Counted from the first letter of the stretch, positions 7,948 to 18,213 are shown. The stretch: 32,154 bases of DNA from Gordonia oryzae (GCF_003797185.1 NZ_RKMH01000024.1:1-32154); one strand, 5' to 3'. The notes: a model not told the origin generated them from the letters alone. A program made the numbers and translations.

Positions 7948-8913
7948 GTGAGCAGACCTTCCAACAGGGCACAGGCAGCGGCAGCTCAGCAGGCGGCCGC
8001 AGCTGTCGCGATGTCCGGTGCAGTCGACCTGTCCGCACTGAAGGAACGCGCGGAAGCCCAACGTGCGCAACCGCAGCGTTCCGCAGCTCCCGGTGGACCG
8101 CCGGTATCCGGCCCCAGCGCGCCGGGATCGGTGTTGGACGTGACCGAGGAGACCTTCGAGACCGACGTGCTCGCCCGGTCGACACGGCAACTTGTCGTCG
8201 TCGACCTCTGGGCCACCTGGTGTGAGCCCTGTAAGCAGCTTTCGCCGGTGCTCGAGCGCATGGCGGCCTCGGCCGGCGGGCAGTGGGTGCTCGCCAAGGT
8301 CGACGTCGACGCGAATCCCCGTATCGCGCAGGCCTTCCGCGTGCAGTCGATCCCGATGGTCGTGGCGATCGCCGCGGGCCAACCGGTCGCCGCGTTCAAC
8401 GGGGTACGCAGCGAGCAGGAGATCACCGCGTGGATCGGTGAGATCCTTTCCCAGGTCGGCGGTCACCTGACCGGAGTTCCCGACGCCGACGGGCCGGAGC
8501 CAGAGACCACCGATCCACGGATGGACGCCGCCGAGGAGCTGCTCAACGCCGGGGACTTCGACGGCGCGCTCGGCGCGTACCGGGCGATCGTGGAGGCCGA
8601 GCCCGACAACGTCGAGGCCGCCTCGGCGGCACGCAACCTCGAGTTCGTGATACGGGCACAGGCCCACGATCCGGCCATCGTGGAAACCGCCGCGACCGCA
8701 GACATCGACGCGCAATTGGCGGCGGCCGATGTGCTCCTGCTCGCGCAGCAGCCGGAGGCCGCATTCGATCGGATCATCGAGGTGGTGCGCGCGACCGCCG
8801 GTGACGACCGCACCCAGGCCCGCACCCGGTTACTCGAACTCTTCGAATTGTTCGATCCGGCCGAACCGTTCGTCGTCGGCGCCCGGCGCAAGCTAGCGAG
8901 CGCCCTGTACTGA
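7948..8913 (+). CDS. Thioredoxin-fold TPR protein (CnoX/YbbN-like)
   Basis: 321 aa, cytosolic. Residues 62-170 are a thioredoxin domain with active site W91-C92-E-P-C95 and the cis-Pro loop IPM near 137. The C-terminal part (about 195-321) is a helical TPR-like region as in YbbN/CnoX, ending in the conserved LELFELFDPAEPFV-xxx-RRKLASALY. Homologues act as redox-sensitive holdases that hand clients to chaperones. Unlike what I recall of M. tuberculosis Rv1324, this copy keeps both cysteines, but Glu replaces the usual Gly of WCGPC. The N-terminal 60 residues are low-complexity, rich in Ala, Gln and Pro. Position between fadA4 and glgB agrees with Rv1324. Confidence 0.85.
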   Translation: MSRPSNRAQAAAAQQAAAAVAMSGAVDLSALKERAEAQRAQPQRSAAPGGPPVSGPSAPGSVLDVTEETFETDVLARSTRQLVVVDLWATWCEPCKQLSPVLERMAASAGGQWVLAKVDVDANPRIAQAFRVQSIPMVVAIAAGQPVAAFNGVRSEQEITAWIGEILSQVGGHLTGVPDADGPEPETTDPRMDAAEELLNAGDFDGALGAYRAIVEAEPDNVEAASAARNLEFVIRAQAHDPAIVETAATADIDAQLAAADVLLLAQQPEAAFDRIIEVVRATAGDDRTQARTRLLELFELFDPAEPFVVGARRKLASALY

Positions 8914-8932
8914 GTCCGGACACGGCCCGAGC

Positions 8933-8946
8933 CGGTAGCGCTACCG
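8933..8946. terminator. Perfect palindrome after cnoX, possible terminator
   Basis: CGGTAGCGCTACCG is fully self-complementary and lies 20 nt after the thioredoxin-gene stop. As RNA it would form a 5-bp stem with a 4-nt loop followed by CAAAACC. The next genes are on the other strand, so a terminator between convergent units is plausible. An operator is the alternative. Confidence 0.35.
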
Positions 8947-8980
8947 CAAAACCAGGGCGGGTCGGTTCGGGGTCTCGTGC

Positions 8981-9272
8981 TCACCAGACCTCGTGTCGGT
9001 AGGCGGCCATCGCGGCGGCGTAGGCGATCACCAAGATGGTGACGCACCATCCCAGTGCGATCCAGAGGTCGCTGCCGACCTGGCAACAGGTAGCCGATGC
9101 AGCCGGGTGCGGTCTGGATCGCTCCGCCGAGGACGGAGAGGGACGGTAGCAAGACGGCGATCACCAGGACCGCGGTGGTGATGATCGACTCCGGACTGCT
9201 CGTCACATGCCGCATGAGTGTGGCCGAGCAGGGCAGTGGCATCGGGGGATATCTACGAACGTGGGTGATCAC
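8981..9272 (-). pseudogene. Relic of an ABC-2 type (DrrB-like) permease
   Basis: Two pieces of one permease are recognisable in different frames on the minus strand. The N-terminal piece reads MRHVTSSPESIITTAVL, then GGAIQT and YLLPG, the start of DrrB-type efflux permeases. The C-terminal piece, one frame away, reads SDLWIALGWCVTILVIAYA and AAMAAYRHEVW, the usual last helix and tail, ending in TGA at 8981. The central part of about 170 residues is missing, so this is an internal deletion with loss of frame. It overlaps the glgB stop by a few bases. No ATPase partner is present. It cannot encode a working permease. Confidence 0.7.
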
Positions 9273-11563
9273 ATGGTCGTCAGAGCGGAATCAGGCGGGG
9301 AATCGATTGGCACCGGGGCCAGCCAGATCGCCGAGTTCGCCGGGAGCATCACCGTCGCCGAGACCGGACGTGCGTGCCATGGTTGGTCGTCGGTCGTGAC
9401 GCTGCCGAGATTTCCCTGACCGGAACCCGAATACGCCGACGAATCGGTGTTGAGGACCTCGGCCCAGGTTCCTCCCATCGGAAGCCCGATGCGGTAGTTG
9501 CTGCGATCGGAGCCGGAGAAATTGAACAGGCATGCGATGACCGAGCCGTCCGCTCCGTATCGAAGGAAGCTGATGACGTTGTTGGCGGTGTCGTTGGCGT
9601 CGATCCACTCGTAACCCGCCGGGTCGGTGTCGGCGCTGAACAAGGCCGGGGTCTGTCGGTAGACCCGGTTGAGGTCGGTCACGAGAGTTGAGATTCCCGA
9701 ATGCAGTTCGCCTTCCCAGCCCGACATCTGTGACCAATCCAGGCTGCGGTCCTCGGCCCACTCGCGGGTTTGACCGAATTCCTGTCCCATGAACAGTAAT
9801 TGCTTACCCGGATGCGCCCACTGATAGGCGAGGAACACACGGACCCCGGCGGCCTTGGTGAACGAGTCACCGGGCATCCGGGTCCACAGCGTGCCCTTTC
9901 CGTGGACGACCTCGTCGTGGGAGAGCGGCAGGACGAAGTTCTCGCTCCACGCGTACATCATCGAGAAGGTGATCTCGTGGTGGTGGAAGCTGCGGTGAAC
10001 CTGATCATGACCGAGATAGCCGAGGGTGTCGTGCATCCAGCCCATGTTCCACTTGAAACTGAAGCCCAGCCCGCCCAGATCGGTCATGCGGGTCACGCCC
10101 GGCCACGCCGTCGATTCCTCGGCGATCGTGACCACGCCCGGGAAATGCTTGTGCACAGTGGCATTGGTCTCCTGTAGGAACTGCACTGCCTCGAGGTTCT
10201 CGCGCCCACCGTAGATGTTGGGACGCCAGCCGCCGGCCGGGCGCGAGTAGTCGAGGTAGAGCATCGAGGCGACCGCGTCGACGCGTAGGCCGTCGATGTG
10301 GAATTCGTCGAACCAGAACAGCGCGTTGGCGACCAGGAAGTTGCGTACCTCGTGGCGTCCGAAGTCGAAGACGTATGTGCCCCAGTCGAGTTGCTCGCCG
10401 CGCATCGGGTCGGCGTGTTCATACAGGGCGGTGCCGTCGAAGCGTGCCAGCGCCCATTCGTCCTTGGGGAAATGGGCGGGCACCCAGTCGACGAGTACGC
10501 CGATCCCGAGCGAATGCAGGTGGTCGACGAGATACCGGAAGTCGTCGGGGTGGCCGAACCGGGCCGAGGGTGCGTAATAGCTGGTGACCTGATATCCCCA
10601 GGAGCCGCCGAAGGGGTGCTCCGCGACCGGCAGGAATTCGACGTGGGTGAAGCCCTTTTCGACGAGGTAGTCGCCGAGTTGCTCGGCGATCTCCCGATAG
10701 GACAACCCCATTCGCCATGATCCGAGGTGCACTTCGTAGATGCTCATCGGTTCGGTGGCCGGTGTGGAGGCGGCGCGGGTGGCGATCCACGCGTCGTCGG
10801 ACCATCCGTACGCCGTGGTGGTCACCACCGACGCGGTTGCCGGGGGCACGTTGGTGCCCAACGCCATCGGGTCGGCCTTCTCGCGGATCACCCCATCGGC
10901 GCCGTGCACCTTGAACTTGTACTGGGTGCCCGCGCCGATGTCGGGCAGGAAGAGTTCCCAGATGCCGCTGGAGCCCAGTGATCTCATCGGCGCGGTGCGC
11001 CCGGTCCAGTCGAAGTCGCCGATCACCGCCACGCCGTGGGCGTTTGGGGCCCACACTGAGAATGCGGTCCCCGACACCTCTCCGTCGGGTGTGGTGTAGC
11101 TGACCAGCCGCGCGCCGAGGACCTCCCACAAACGTTCGTGGCGGCCCTCGCCGAACAGGTAGCGGTCGATCTCGCCGACGCTCGGCAGGAAGCGATAACC
11201 GTCGGCGACGACGTAGGATTGGCGGTCGCCGGCGCCGTCGGGATACTCCACGCGGTAGCGGTAGTCGATGAGACCCTCGATCGGGACCGCGACGACGAAC
11301 AGATCGTCGGTCTGGGCGGTCATCGGATAGTCGACGCCGCCGATAACCGCGGTGACCGATGTTGCGGTGGGACGCAGCGTCCGCAGCACGGTGAAACCGG
11401 TGCCGGTGTCGTGAGCGCCGAGGAAGGAATGCGGGTCGGGATGGGTCAGGGCATCGATCCGTTTCAGATCGTGGCCGGAGGCGTTCGGGTCGGGCTCGCT
11501 GCACGCCGGCGAGGCAGAGGGCCGGGCATCGTCGGGGGTGGGGAATTGCGGGGGATTGGTCAC
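9269..11563 (-). CDS. glgB: 1,4-alpha-glucan branching enzyme
   Basis: GH13 enzyme that cuts alpha-1,4-glucan and re-attaches the piece as an alpha-1,6 branch, in glycogen and, in mycobacteria, GlgE-pathway alpha-glucan. 764 aa, full length. An N1 module (35-140) and a CBM48 module (155-255) precede the (beta/alpha)8 barrel. Catalytic residues are D429 (GLRVDAV), E482 (TIAEEST) and D550 ([11 protein letters not shown]). GTG 11563 is preceded by AGAGGA. It lies 22 nt after glgE on the same strand, so the two are probably co-transcribed. GlgB works on the linear glucan that GlgE extends. The permease relic abuts its 3' end. Confidence 0.96.
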   Translation of the reverse strand: MTNPPQFPTPDDARPSASPACSEPDPNASGHDLKRIDALTHPDPHSFLGAHDTGTGFTVLRTLRPTATSVTAVIGGVDYPMTAQTDDLFVVAVPIEGLIDYRYRVEYPDGAGDRQSYVVADGYRFLPSVGEIDRYLFGEGRHERLWEVLGARLVSYTTPDGEVSGTAFSVWAPNAHGVAVIGDFDWTGRTAPMRSLGSSGIWELFLPDIGAGTQYKFKVHGADGVIREKADPMALGTNVPPATASVVTTTAYGWSDDAWIATRAASTPATEPMSIYEVHLGSWRMGLSYREIAEQLGDYLVEKGFTHVEFLPVAEHPFGGSWGYQVTSYYAPSARFGHPDDFRYLVDHLHSLGIGVLVDWVPAHFPKDEWALARFDGTALYEHADPMRGEQLDWGTYVFDFGRHEVRNFLVANALFWFDEFHIDGLRVDAVASMLYLDYSRPAGGWRPNIYGGRENLEAVQFLQETNATVHKHFPGVVTIAEESTAWPGVTRMTDLGGLGFSFKWNMGWMHDTLGYLGHDQVHRSFHHHEITFSMMYAWSENFVLPLSHDEVVHGKGTLWTRMPGDSFTKAAGVRVFLAYQWAHPGKQLLFMGQEFGQTREWAEDRSLDWSQMSGWEGELHSGISTLVTDLNRVYRQTPALFSADTDPAGYEWIDANDTANNVISFLRYGADGSVIACLFNFSGSDRSNYRIGLPMGGTWAEVLNTDSSAYSGSGQGNLGSVTTDDQPWHARPVSATVMLPANSAIWLAPVPIDSPPDSALTTM

Positions 11564-11585
11564 GTCGTCGTCCTCTCCTCGTTCC

Positions 11586-13586
11586 TCACCGGATGCGGTA
11601 GGAAAGCGGTTGCGCGAGTGCCGGATCGAGGGGCGGAAGGGCCAGGATGTGGGCCACCGCGCGCCACGGTTCGAGCTGAATATAGTTCGCCTGACCCCAG
11701 GTGTATTCCTCTCCGGTCACCTCGTCGCGGACCCCGAAGTGGTCCTGCCAGTCGAAACCGAGGGCGGGCATGTCGAGCCACAGGGTTGCCGACTCGGTGC
11801 CGAACGGATTGAGGTTGATCACGACCAGTACCCGGTCCCCGGAGGCAGGGTCGATCTTGGAGTAGGCGATCAGTGCCGGGTTGTCGATGTGGTGAAAGGT
11901 GATGTTGCGCAACTGTTGCAGAGCCGGGTGGCGACGCCGGATCGCGTTGAGTGAGGTGATCCACGGCTCCAGGGATTCCCCTCGGGACGCTGCTGCTTTG
12001 TAGTCACGTGGCCGTAGTTGGTACTTCTCCGAATCGAGGTATTCCTCGCTGCCCTCCCGGACCGGCAGGTGTTCGTAGAGTTCGTATCCCGAATACACGC
12101 CCCAGGTGGGGGAGAGGGTCGCCGCCAGCGCCGCTCGCAGCGCGAACATACCCGGGCCACCGTGCTGAAGGCTCTCGTGCAGGATGTCTGGGGTGTTGAC
12201 GAACAGATTCGGTCGGGCCTCGTCGGCGTGTGCAGCGAGTTCGTTGCCGAACTCCTCGAGTTCCCAGCGCGCGGTCTTCCACGTGAAATACGTGTAGGAC
12301 TGCGTGAATCCCAGGCGCGCCAGTCCGTAGAGCCGTGCGGGGCGGGTGAATGCCTCGGCCAGGAACAATACGTCCCGATGGCGTTTCTTGATCTCGGTGA
12401 TCAGCCATTCCCAGAAGTTCGGCGGTTTGGTGTGGGGGTTGTCGACGCGAAAGATCTTGACGCCCAGGTCGATCCAGTGCAGCACCACGCGCAGCACACC
12501 CGAATAGATGCCGGCGCGGTCGTTGTCGAAGTTGAGCGGATAGATGTCCTGGTACTTCTTCGGCGGGTTCTCCGCGTAGGCGATGGTGCCGTCGGGCAGG
12601 ATGGTGAACCAGTCGGGATGCTCGGTGGCCCAGGGGTGATCCGGGGCGCACTGTAACGCGAGGTCGAGGGCGATCTCCATGCCGAGTTCGCGTGCCCGTC
12701 CGACGAAGTAGGTGAAATCCTCCTCGCTGCCCAGGCGCGGGTGGATGGCGTCGTGGCCACCCTCTCGGGACCCGATCGCCCACGGGGAGCCGACGTCCTC
12801 GGCTCCGGCGATCAGGGTGTTGTTGGGGCCCTTGCGATTGACCTCACCGATCGGATGGATCGGCGGCAGGTAGACGACATCGAATCCCATGTCGGCGATG
12901 CGGGGCAGATCTTGCGCGGCGGTCAGGAAGGTGCCGTGTATCGGGCGCCCCTCGTTGTCCCAGCCGCCGGTCGAGCGTGGGAACATTTCGTACCACGAGC
13001 CGAACAGCGCGCGTCGGCGATCGACCCAGATGCGGTGATTGCGGCTCTTGGTGACCATCTCGCGAACCGGGTGTTGGTGCAGCAGTGAGGTGACGGCGTC
13101 AGCGATGGCGGGGCCGATCCGCGTCGACAGGGACATGTCGTCGGCGCGCAGGAGACGGATCGCGTCGGAGAGGACCCCGCGTTCGGTGGGCGCGATCTGG
13201 TCGCGGGCCCGGGAGAGCACACGCGCGCCGATCTCGAGGTCGTTGGCCAGATCCGCCACGGACTGACCGGCGTCGATTTTCTTGACGATCGCCGACCGCC
13301 AGGTGGTGTACGGGTCACTCCAGGCCTCGACGCGAAACGTCCAGTAGCCCTCGGTGTCGGGTACGAAGACGGCGTTGAACTGGTCGGGCTCCATCGACGG
13401 CGTCATGGTGATCTCGTAGACGCGCCGGCGCGGGGCCTCGATGCGCACGGTGACCCCGAGTGCGTCGTGGCCCTCGCGCCACGCGGTGGCACTGATCGGG
13501 ATTGTCTCTCCGACAACGGCTTTGGCTGGATACTGGCCCGCCGAAACCAAGGGTTGGATGTCGTCGATGCCCATCCGGCCGATCAC
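11586..13586 (-). CDS. glgE: Maltose-1-phosphate maltosyltransferase GlgE
   Basis: GH13_3 enzyme that transfers maltosyl units from alpha-maltose-1-phosphate to alpha-1,4-glucan, central to the trehalose-to-glucan route. 666 aa. The N-terminal beta-sandwich plus helical insert (1-200) is followed by the barrel beginning at [13 protein letters not shown]. Catalytic residues by family pattern are D382 ([13 protein letters not shown]), E411 (LAEAFTRP) and D467 (NTPDILH); the donor-site segment [18 protein letters not shown] is intact. GTG 13586 is preceded by AAGGGAGA at suitable spacing; ATG 13574 is an in-frame alternative. The N-terminal insert between RIEAP and PDQFNAVF is shorter than in M. 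tuberculosis. The glgP gene next to M. tuberculosis glgE is absent here. Confidence 0.96.
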   Translation of the reverse strand: MIGRMGIDDIQPLVSAGQYPAKAVVGETIPISATAWREGHDALGVTVRIEAPRRRVYEITMTPSMEPDQFNAVFVPDTEGYWTFRVEAWSDPYTTWRSAIVKKIDAGQSVADLANDLEIGARVLSRARDQIAPTERGVLSDAIRLLRADDMSLSTRIGPAIADAVTSLLHQHPVREMVTKSRNHRIWVDRRRALFGSWYEMFPRSTGGWDNEGRPIHGTFLTAAQDLPRIADMGFDVVYLPPIHPIGEVNRKGPNNTLIAGAEDVGSPWAIGSREGGHDAIHPRLGSEEDFTYFVGRARELGMEIALDLALQCAPDHPWATEHPDWFTILPDGTIAYAENPPKKYQDIYPLNFDNDRAGIYSGVLRVVLHWIDLGVKIFRVDNPHTKPPNFWEWLITEIKKRHRDVLFLAEAFTRPARLYGLARLGFTQSYTYFTWKTARWELEEFGNELAAHADEARPNLFVNTPDILHESLQHGGPGMFALRAALAATLSPTWGVYSGYELYEHLPVREGSEEYLDSEKYQLRPRDYKAAASRGESLEPWITSLNAIRRRHPALQQLRNITFHHIDNPALIAYSKIDPASGDRVLVVINLNPFGTESATLWLDMPALGFDWQDHFGVRDEVTGEEYTWGQANYIQLEPWRAVAHILALPPLDPALAQPLSYRIR

Positions 13587-13707
13587 AGACGGTCTCCCTT
13601 CCCACCCCGACCGCCTGTCGGTGCGAGGATGCGTCGTTGCTCACCGCGGCCTCTGCGCCGGGGCGTGGTACCCATTGTTGTCGCTCGGAGCGCTCCGCGC
13701 GCCAGGA

Positions 13708-15846
13708 TCAGCGTACGGGTACCCCCGTCAGCCTGCTCAGTGCCGACCGGACCACGGTGGGGTCGGTGGTCCGCCAGAAGGGTGGTAGCGATGCCGCGAG
13801 GTAGCCGCCGTATCCGGCCGTCGCCAAACGCGAATCGAGCACCGCGACCACGCCACGGTCGTCGACCGAGCGCAGCAGCCGACCGGCGCCCTGCGCGAGC
13901 AGCAGGGCGGCATGGTTGGCGGCGACCGACAGAAAACCGTTGCCGCCTCGGGCGTCGACCGCGCGCTGACGGGCAGTGAGCAGCGGATCGTCCGGCCGCG
14001 GGAACGGAATCCGGTCGATGAGCACCAGACTCAACGACGGCCCGGGCACATCGACGCCCTGCCACAGCGACAACGTGCCGAACAGGCAGGTCTCCGGATC
14101 CTCGGCGAACCGCTTGACCAACGTCGAGGTGGTGTCGTCACCCTGGCACAGGATCGGGACTGACACGCGGTCGGCCAGTGCGTCGGCGGCCGCGCGCGCC
14201 GCTCGCATCGACGAGAACAAACCGAGGGTGCGTCCGTTTGCGGCACCGATCAGCGACTCGATCTCGTCGAGGGTCGCCGGGGCCATTCCGTCACGCCCGG
14301 GCCGTGGGAGGTGGCGGGCGACGTAGAGGATCGCCGAACGCGGATAGTCGAACGGTGAGCCGGCATCGAGACCTGTCCAGCGGACCGTACCCTCGTCGGA
14401 CGGGGCGACCTTGCCCGTCGCCGTCGCTGTCCGCGCGGCCACCGCTGTCCGATCCGACCCGTCCCGTGATGACCCGTCGGGTCCCGGGTCGTCGACCTCG
14501 TCGGCGGCCGGGGTATCAGCGCCGCGTCCTGAAGCCGGCAACCCCCAGGTGGCGGCCAGCGCGTCGAACGATCCGCCGATGGTCAGTGTCGCCGAGGTCA
14601 GGATCACTGTGGAGGTGGAGAACAGGGTGCTGCGCAGCAATCCGCCGACCGAGAGCGGCGCGATGTGCAGCACGGGGCGGGTGCTCGCCGACGGGCCGCG
14701 GCCTACACGCTCGTGGCCTACCCAGACCACGTCACGACGCTTGGCCACCTCCGGCTCGGTGAACGCCCCGAGTAGCCGCACGATCGTGTCGTGGAGATCC
14801 TCGAGTCCGGTGAGCGCGGCCGTACGGGCCGCTGCGGCACCCTCGTCGCCGCTCGCCCCGAGGCCGCGGACCGGCCCGATGGCACCACGTGTGGCCCATA
14901 GGCGGTCGCGCAGTACCGTCAGTGTGGCGCCGGCCGCAGGTGGCATGGCCGTCCACTCGCCGGGCGGACACGACTCGAGGAGTTCGCCGAGGTGCTCACC
15001 GGCGCCGATGAGCGCATCGACGGTCTCTTCATCGACGAGTTTGCCGACCCGCTTGGAGAGGTTGGCCACCGCAGCCGCCGAGATCTCTGCGGTGCTGACC
15101 GAGGTGATGCGGTCGACGAGTTCGTGCGCCTCGTCGATGATCACCACGTTGTGATCGGGCAGGACGTTGGCCGGGCTGAGTGCATCGATGGCCAGCATTG
15201 CGTGATTGGTGACGACGACGTCGACCTGGGCGCTGGCCCGGCGTGCGCGTTCGGCGAAACAGTCCTCGGAGTAGGAGCAGTTGCTCGCTCCCAGACACTC
15301 CCGCGCCGACACGCTGACCTGTCGCCACGAGCGGTCGGCGACCCCGGGGGACAGGTCATCGCGGTCACCGGTCTCGGTGTCGGAGGTCCACTCCCGCAGC
15401 CGGGTGACCTCGCGGCCGGTCCGGGACAGCTCGAAGGCATCGAACAGCTCGGTATCGGGTTCCTCGACGGCGCCCGCGTGGATCTTGTGCAGGCACAGAT
15501 AGTTCGAGCGGCCCTTGAGAATCGCGTAGGTCGGCGTGCGGCCGAGCGGGCCGGCGAGGGCATCGGCGAGCCGCGGTAGATCCCGTTCGACGAGCTGGCG
15601 CTGAAGGGCGATCGTCGCTGTCGACACCACTACCGTGTCGCCGGAGGCCACGGCATGCCGGATCGCGGGCACCAGGTAGGCCAGTGACTTACCGGTGCCG
15701 GTACCTGCCTGGACGGCGAGATGCTCGCCGACGTCGATGGCGTGATCGACGGCATTGGCCATGCGCCGCTGGCCGTCGCGACGCCGGCCGGACAATGCGG
15801 AGACCGCTGCGTCGAGCAACTCGGTCACCGAGGGAAGGTCGGTCAT
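13708..15846 (-). CDS. dinG: ATP-dependent helicase DinG (XPD-like, Fe-S)
   Basis: Superfamily 2 5'-3' DNA helicase of the DinG/XPD group, which unwinds D-loops, R-loops and other structures in DNA repair. 712 aa. Walker A GTGTGKS is at 48-54 and the DEAH box at 238-241 (VVIIDEAHELVD). Four cysteines fit the 4Fe-4S cluster: C118, C184, C190 and C196. The C-terminal helicase half has SLWQGVDVPGPSLSLVLIDRIPF and the final QGAGRLLRSVDDRG motif VI. A low-complexity Asp/Gly/Ser/Thr linker (about 440-490) lies between the halves. Its ATG is 10 nt after pncA on the same strand, so it is likely the last gene of a pncB-pncA-dinG unit. Confidence 0.94.
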   Translation of the reverse strand: MTDLPSVTELLDAAVSALSGRRRDGQRRMANAVDHAIDVGEHLAVQAGTGTGKSLAYLVPAIRHAVASGDTVVVSTATIALQRQLVERDLPRLADALAGPLGRTPTYAILKGRSNYLCLHKIHAGAVEEPDTELFDAFELSRTGREVTRLREWTSDTETGDRDDLSPGVADRSWRQVSVSARECLGASNCSYSEDCFAERARRASAQVDVVVTNHAMLAIDALSPANVLPDHNVVIIDEAHELVDRITSVSTAEISAAAVANLSKRVGKLVDEETVDALIGAGEHLGELLESCPPGEWTAMPPAAGATLTVLRDRLWATRGAIGPVRGLGASGDEGAAAARTAALTGLEDLHDTIVRLLGAFTEPEVAKRRDVVWVGHERVGRGPSASTRPVLHIAPLSVGGLLRSTLFSTSTVILTSATLTIGGSFDALAATWGLPASGRGADTPAADEVDDPGPDGSSRDGSDRTAVAARTATATGKVAPSDEGTVRWTGLDAGSPFDYPRSAILYVARHLPRPGRDGMAPATLDEIESLIGAANGRTLGLFSSMRAARAAADALADRVSVPILCQGDDTTSTLVKRFAEDPETCLFGTLSLWQGVDVPGPSLSLVLIDRIPFPRPDDPLLTARQRAVDARGGNGFLSVAANHAALLLAQGAGRLLRSVDDRGVVAVLDSRLATAGYGGYLAASLPPFWRTTDPTVVRSALSRLTGVPVR

Positions 15847-15855
15847 GGATGCGGT

Positions 15856-16470
15856 TCAGGACTCCTCGGACGCGCCGCTGTAGAGCAAATCGCCGTCGAG
15901 AGTTATTCCTGCCGAATGCATCTCCTTGAGCGCGGCCTTGGCCGTCGATGCGTCGACGGCGGCGGTGAAGTTGAGCAGCACGCGGGTGCGCAGGCCGGCG
16001 CGCGCGGCGTCGAGTGCGGTGGCACGCACGCAGTGGTCGGTGGCGATCCCGACGACGTCCACCGAGTTCACCCCGGCCTCGCGCAGCCATCGTTCGAGGG
16101 AGACCCCGTCGTCGTCGGCACCCTCGAATCCTGAATACGCGGCGCTGTACTCACCTTTGGAGAAGACATCGGCGACTGTTGTGGTGTCCAGCGCGGGTGA
16201 GAACGCCACACCATCGGTGCCGACCCGACAGTGTGGCGGCCACGAGTCGAGGTAGTCGGGGTCGTCGGAGAAGTGCGCACCCGGATCGATGTGATAGTCC
16301 CGGGTGGCCACCACGGTCCGGTAGTCGCCCAGAATGCTGTTGATCGCACCCGCCACGGCGTTACCACCCCGGACGCCCAGCGCACCGCCCTCACAGAAGT
16401 CGTTCTGGACGTCGACGATGACCAGGGCGTCGGCCGGGCCGGACCATTCGCCGGACTGCGGGCTGCTCAT
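15856..16470 (-). CDS. pncA: Nicotinamidase / pyrazinamidase
   Basis: Isochorismatase-fold amidohydrolase that converts nicotinamide to nicotinate for NAD salvage; the same enzyme activates pyrazinamide in mycobacteria. 204 aa. The catalytic triad D20 (VIVDVQNDF), K105 (VFSKGEYSAAYSGF) and C147 (GIATDHCVRATALDA) is intact. Metal ligands D58, H60 and H66 appear in TRDYHIDPGAHFS. All are collinear with the M. tuberculosis enzyme (D8, K96, C138; D49, H51, H57). Its product nicotinate is the substrate of PncB, encoded 90 bp upstream on the same strand. In M. tuberculosis pncA lies elsewhere. The first 11 residues are an unconserved extension. Confidence 0.95.
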   Translation of the reverse strand: MSSPQSGEWSGPADALVIVDVQNDFCEGGALGVRGGNAVAGAINSILGDYRTVVATRDYHIDPGAHFSDDPDYLDSWPPHCRVGTDGVAFSPALDTTTVADVFSKGEYSAAYSGFEGADDDGVSLERWLREAGVNSVDVVGIATDHCVRATALDAARAGLRTRVLLNFTAAVDASTAKAALKEMHSAGITLDGDLLYSGASEES

Positions 16471-16560
16471 GATTCTCCTCGGGGGCGGTGGACGGGCGCG
16501 GCTGTGGCGACAGGCGGTGGGGCAGGCGACGGGTGAGGGGAAGTCGGTGGCGCGGGATGT

Positions 16561-17859
16561 TCAACTCAGAACGTAGCGCGTCGGAACCGCCGGATCGCCG
16601 TGCGACAGGCCGAGTCCTTCCCACGGCAGGCTCACAAGGCCGCGGCCAAGGTGGTCGCGTGCGTCGGACAGGTTCGGCAGATCGTCGGCGGGCTCGCCGG
16701 AACGGACGAGCGGGATCTGCAGGTCGCGAGTGACGAGCCCGTGAGTGTCCGGCAGCGCATCGCCTGTGCGATGGATGATCTCCTCGACGATGGTGCCACT
16801 GGGTCGGGCCGCGCGGACGGCGGTCTTGGCACCACCCCGCGATTCCTTGTGGCTGGCGCGTTTGGCGACGGGGGTGCCGTCGACCTCGACGAGCTTGTAG
16901 ACCATGCCGGCGGTGGGTGCACCGCTGCCGGTGACCAAGGAGGTGCCCACCCCGTAAATGTCGACGGGTTCGGCGCGCAGCGAGGCGATGGCGTACTCGT
17001 CGAGATCGCCGGAGACGACGATCTTGGTGCCGGTGGCGCCGAGTGAGTCGAGCTGATCGCGGACCTGCCGGGCGAGCACGCCGAGATCGCCGGAGTCGAT
17101 GCGGACCGCCCCGAGTTCGGGTCCGGCGACGTCGATGGCGTTGCGGACCCCGGCGGTGATGTCGTAGGTGTCGACGAGCATCGTGGTGCCGACGCCGAGC
17201 GCCTCGATCTGCGCGGCAAAGGCCGCCCTCTCGTCAGGGCCGTCGGGCCCGGTGAAACCGAGCGTGAACGCGTGTGCGGCGGTGCCGGCACTCGGCACCC
17301 CGTACGTGCGGGCAGCCTCAAGGTTGGAGGTGGCCGCGACGCCCGCGATGTAGGCCGCCCGCGACGAGGAGACCGCGGCCCGCTCGTGGGTGCGGCGCGA
17401 CCCCATCTCGATGATCGGCCGGTTGCCGGCGGCGCTGACCATCCGCGCCGCCGCCGACGCGATCGCACTGTCGTGGTTGAGGATCGACAGGATCAGGGTC
17501 TCCAGCAGCACCCCCTCGGCGAAACTCGCGCGCACGGTCAGGATCGGGGACCCGGGAAAGTACAGTTCACCCTCCCGGTAGCCGTCGATGTCGCCGGAGA
17601 ACCGATAGTCACGCAACCAGGCGATCGTTTCTGCGTCGCAGAAGCGTTCGAGGACCGCGATCTCCTCGTCGCCGAATCGGAAGCGTGCCAGCTCGTCGAT
17701 GACTCTCCCGGTACCTGCGACCACACCGTAGCGGCGGCCGTCGGGGAGGCGCCGCGCGAACACCTCGAAGACGCACTTGCGGTGCGCGATCGGGTGGCGC
17801 AGCGCAGCGCGGACCATGGTGACCTCGTAGTGATCGGTCAGCAGGGCGGTGTTGTCCAC
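16561..17859 (-). CDS. pncB: Nicotinate phosphoribosyltransferase
   Basis: Type II phosphoribosyltransferase of the Preiss-Handler pathway: nicotinate + PRPP + ATP to nicotinate mononucleotide. 432 aa. Features include LLTDHYEVTM at the N-terminus, the phosphorylatable His196 in GTAAHAFTLGF, RIDSGDLG near 275, and the phosphate-binding KIVVSGDLDEY and DIYGVGTSLVTG segments (285-320). GTG 17859 is the start; the divergent clpS begins only 26 bp away. It probably heads a pncB-pncA-dinG transcript, linking nicotinamide recycling with a helicase. The equivalent M. tuberculosis gene at this place is pncB1 (Rv1330c). Confidence 0.95.
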   Translation of the reverse strand: MDNTALLTDHYEVTMVRAALRHPIAHRKCVFEVFARRLPDGRRYGVVAGTGRVIDELARFRFGDEEIAVLERFCDAETIAWLRDYRFSGDIDGYREGELYFPGSPILTVRASFAEGVLLETLILSILNHDSAIASAAARMVSAAGNRPIIEMGSRRTHERAAVSSSRAAYIAGVAATSNLEAARTYGVPSAGTAAHAFTLGFTGPDGPDERAAFAAQIEALGVGTTMLVDTYDITAGVRNAIDVAGPELGAVRIDSGDLGVLARQVRDQLDSLGATGTKIVVSGDLDEYAIASLRAEPVDIYGVGTSLVTGSGAPTAGMVYKLVEVDGTPVAKRASHKESRGGAKTAVRAARPSGTIVEEIIHRTGDALPDTHGLVTRDLQIPLVRSGEPADDLPNLSDARDHLGRGLVSLPWEGLGLSHGDPAVPTRYVLS

Positions 17860-17872
17860 GTTGTTGATCCCT

Positions 17873-17878
17873 TACCCT
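17873..17878 (+). promoter_or_regulatory. -10 element of leaderless clpS transcript
   Basis: TACCCT ends 7 nt before ATG 17886. It lies inside the 26-bp pncB/clpS divergent gap, so the pncB and clpS promoters must overlap or face each other closely. Confidence 0.4.
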
Positions 17879-17885
17879 TGGACGT

Positions 17886-18209
17886 ATGGCGCCTGACGGA
17901 ATGCGTGCGCATGAGGCTACTCCCGGTGGTACGGCCGTCGCCGAACCCACCGTCGCCGAGGGTGCATCGGACCTGGACCGCCCGTGGATGACGGTCGTGT
18001 GGGACGACCCGGTCAACCTGATGCGGTATGTCACCTTCGTCTTCCAGAAGATCTTCGGCTACTCCGAGGACCGGGCGAACGAGCTGATGATGCAGGTACA
18101 CACCAAGGGGCGAGCGGTGGTCTCCAGCGGTGGCCGCGACAAGGTGGAATCCGACGTCCGAAAGCTGCATGCCGCGGGATTGTGGGCGACGATGCAGCGG
18201 GATTGCTGA
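17886..18209 (+). CDS. clpS: ATP-dependent Clp protease adaptor ClpS
   Basis: Adaptor that delivers N-degron proteins to the ClpC1 (or ClpA)-ClpP protease. 107 aa. A flexible N-terminal tail of about 33 residues precedes the ClpS core: [24 protein letters not shown], then [25 protein letters not shown], where the conserved V/MH-x-x-G and the substrate-pocket residues are seen, and [11 protein letters not shown] at the end. ATG 17886 follows a leaderless -10; ATG 17901 is in frame. The DUF2017 gene begins 4 nt after its stop. Confidence 0.93.
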   Translation: MAPDGMRAHEATPGGTAVAEPTVAEGASDLDRPWMTVVWDDPVNLMRYVTFVFQKIFGYSEDRANELMMQVHTKGRAVVSSGGRDKVESDVRKLHAAGLWATMQRDC

Positions 18210-18213
18210 GCGC

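Noticed and set aside
8914..8980. A small RNA between cnoX and the permease relic
   Set aside because: Only a short palindrome is present; no promoter or extended structure could be supported.
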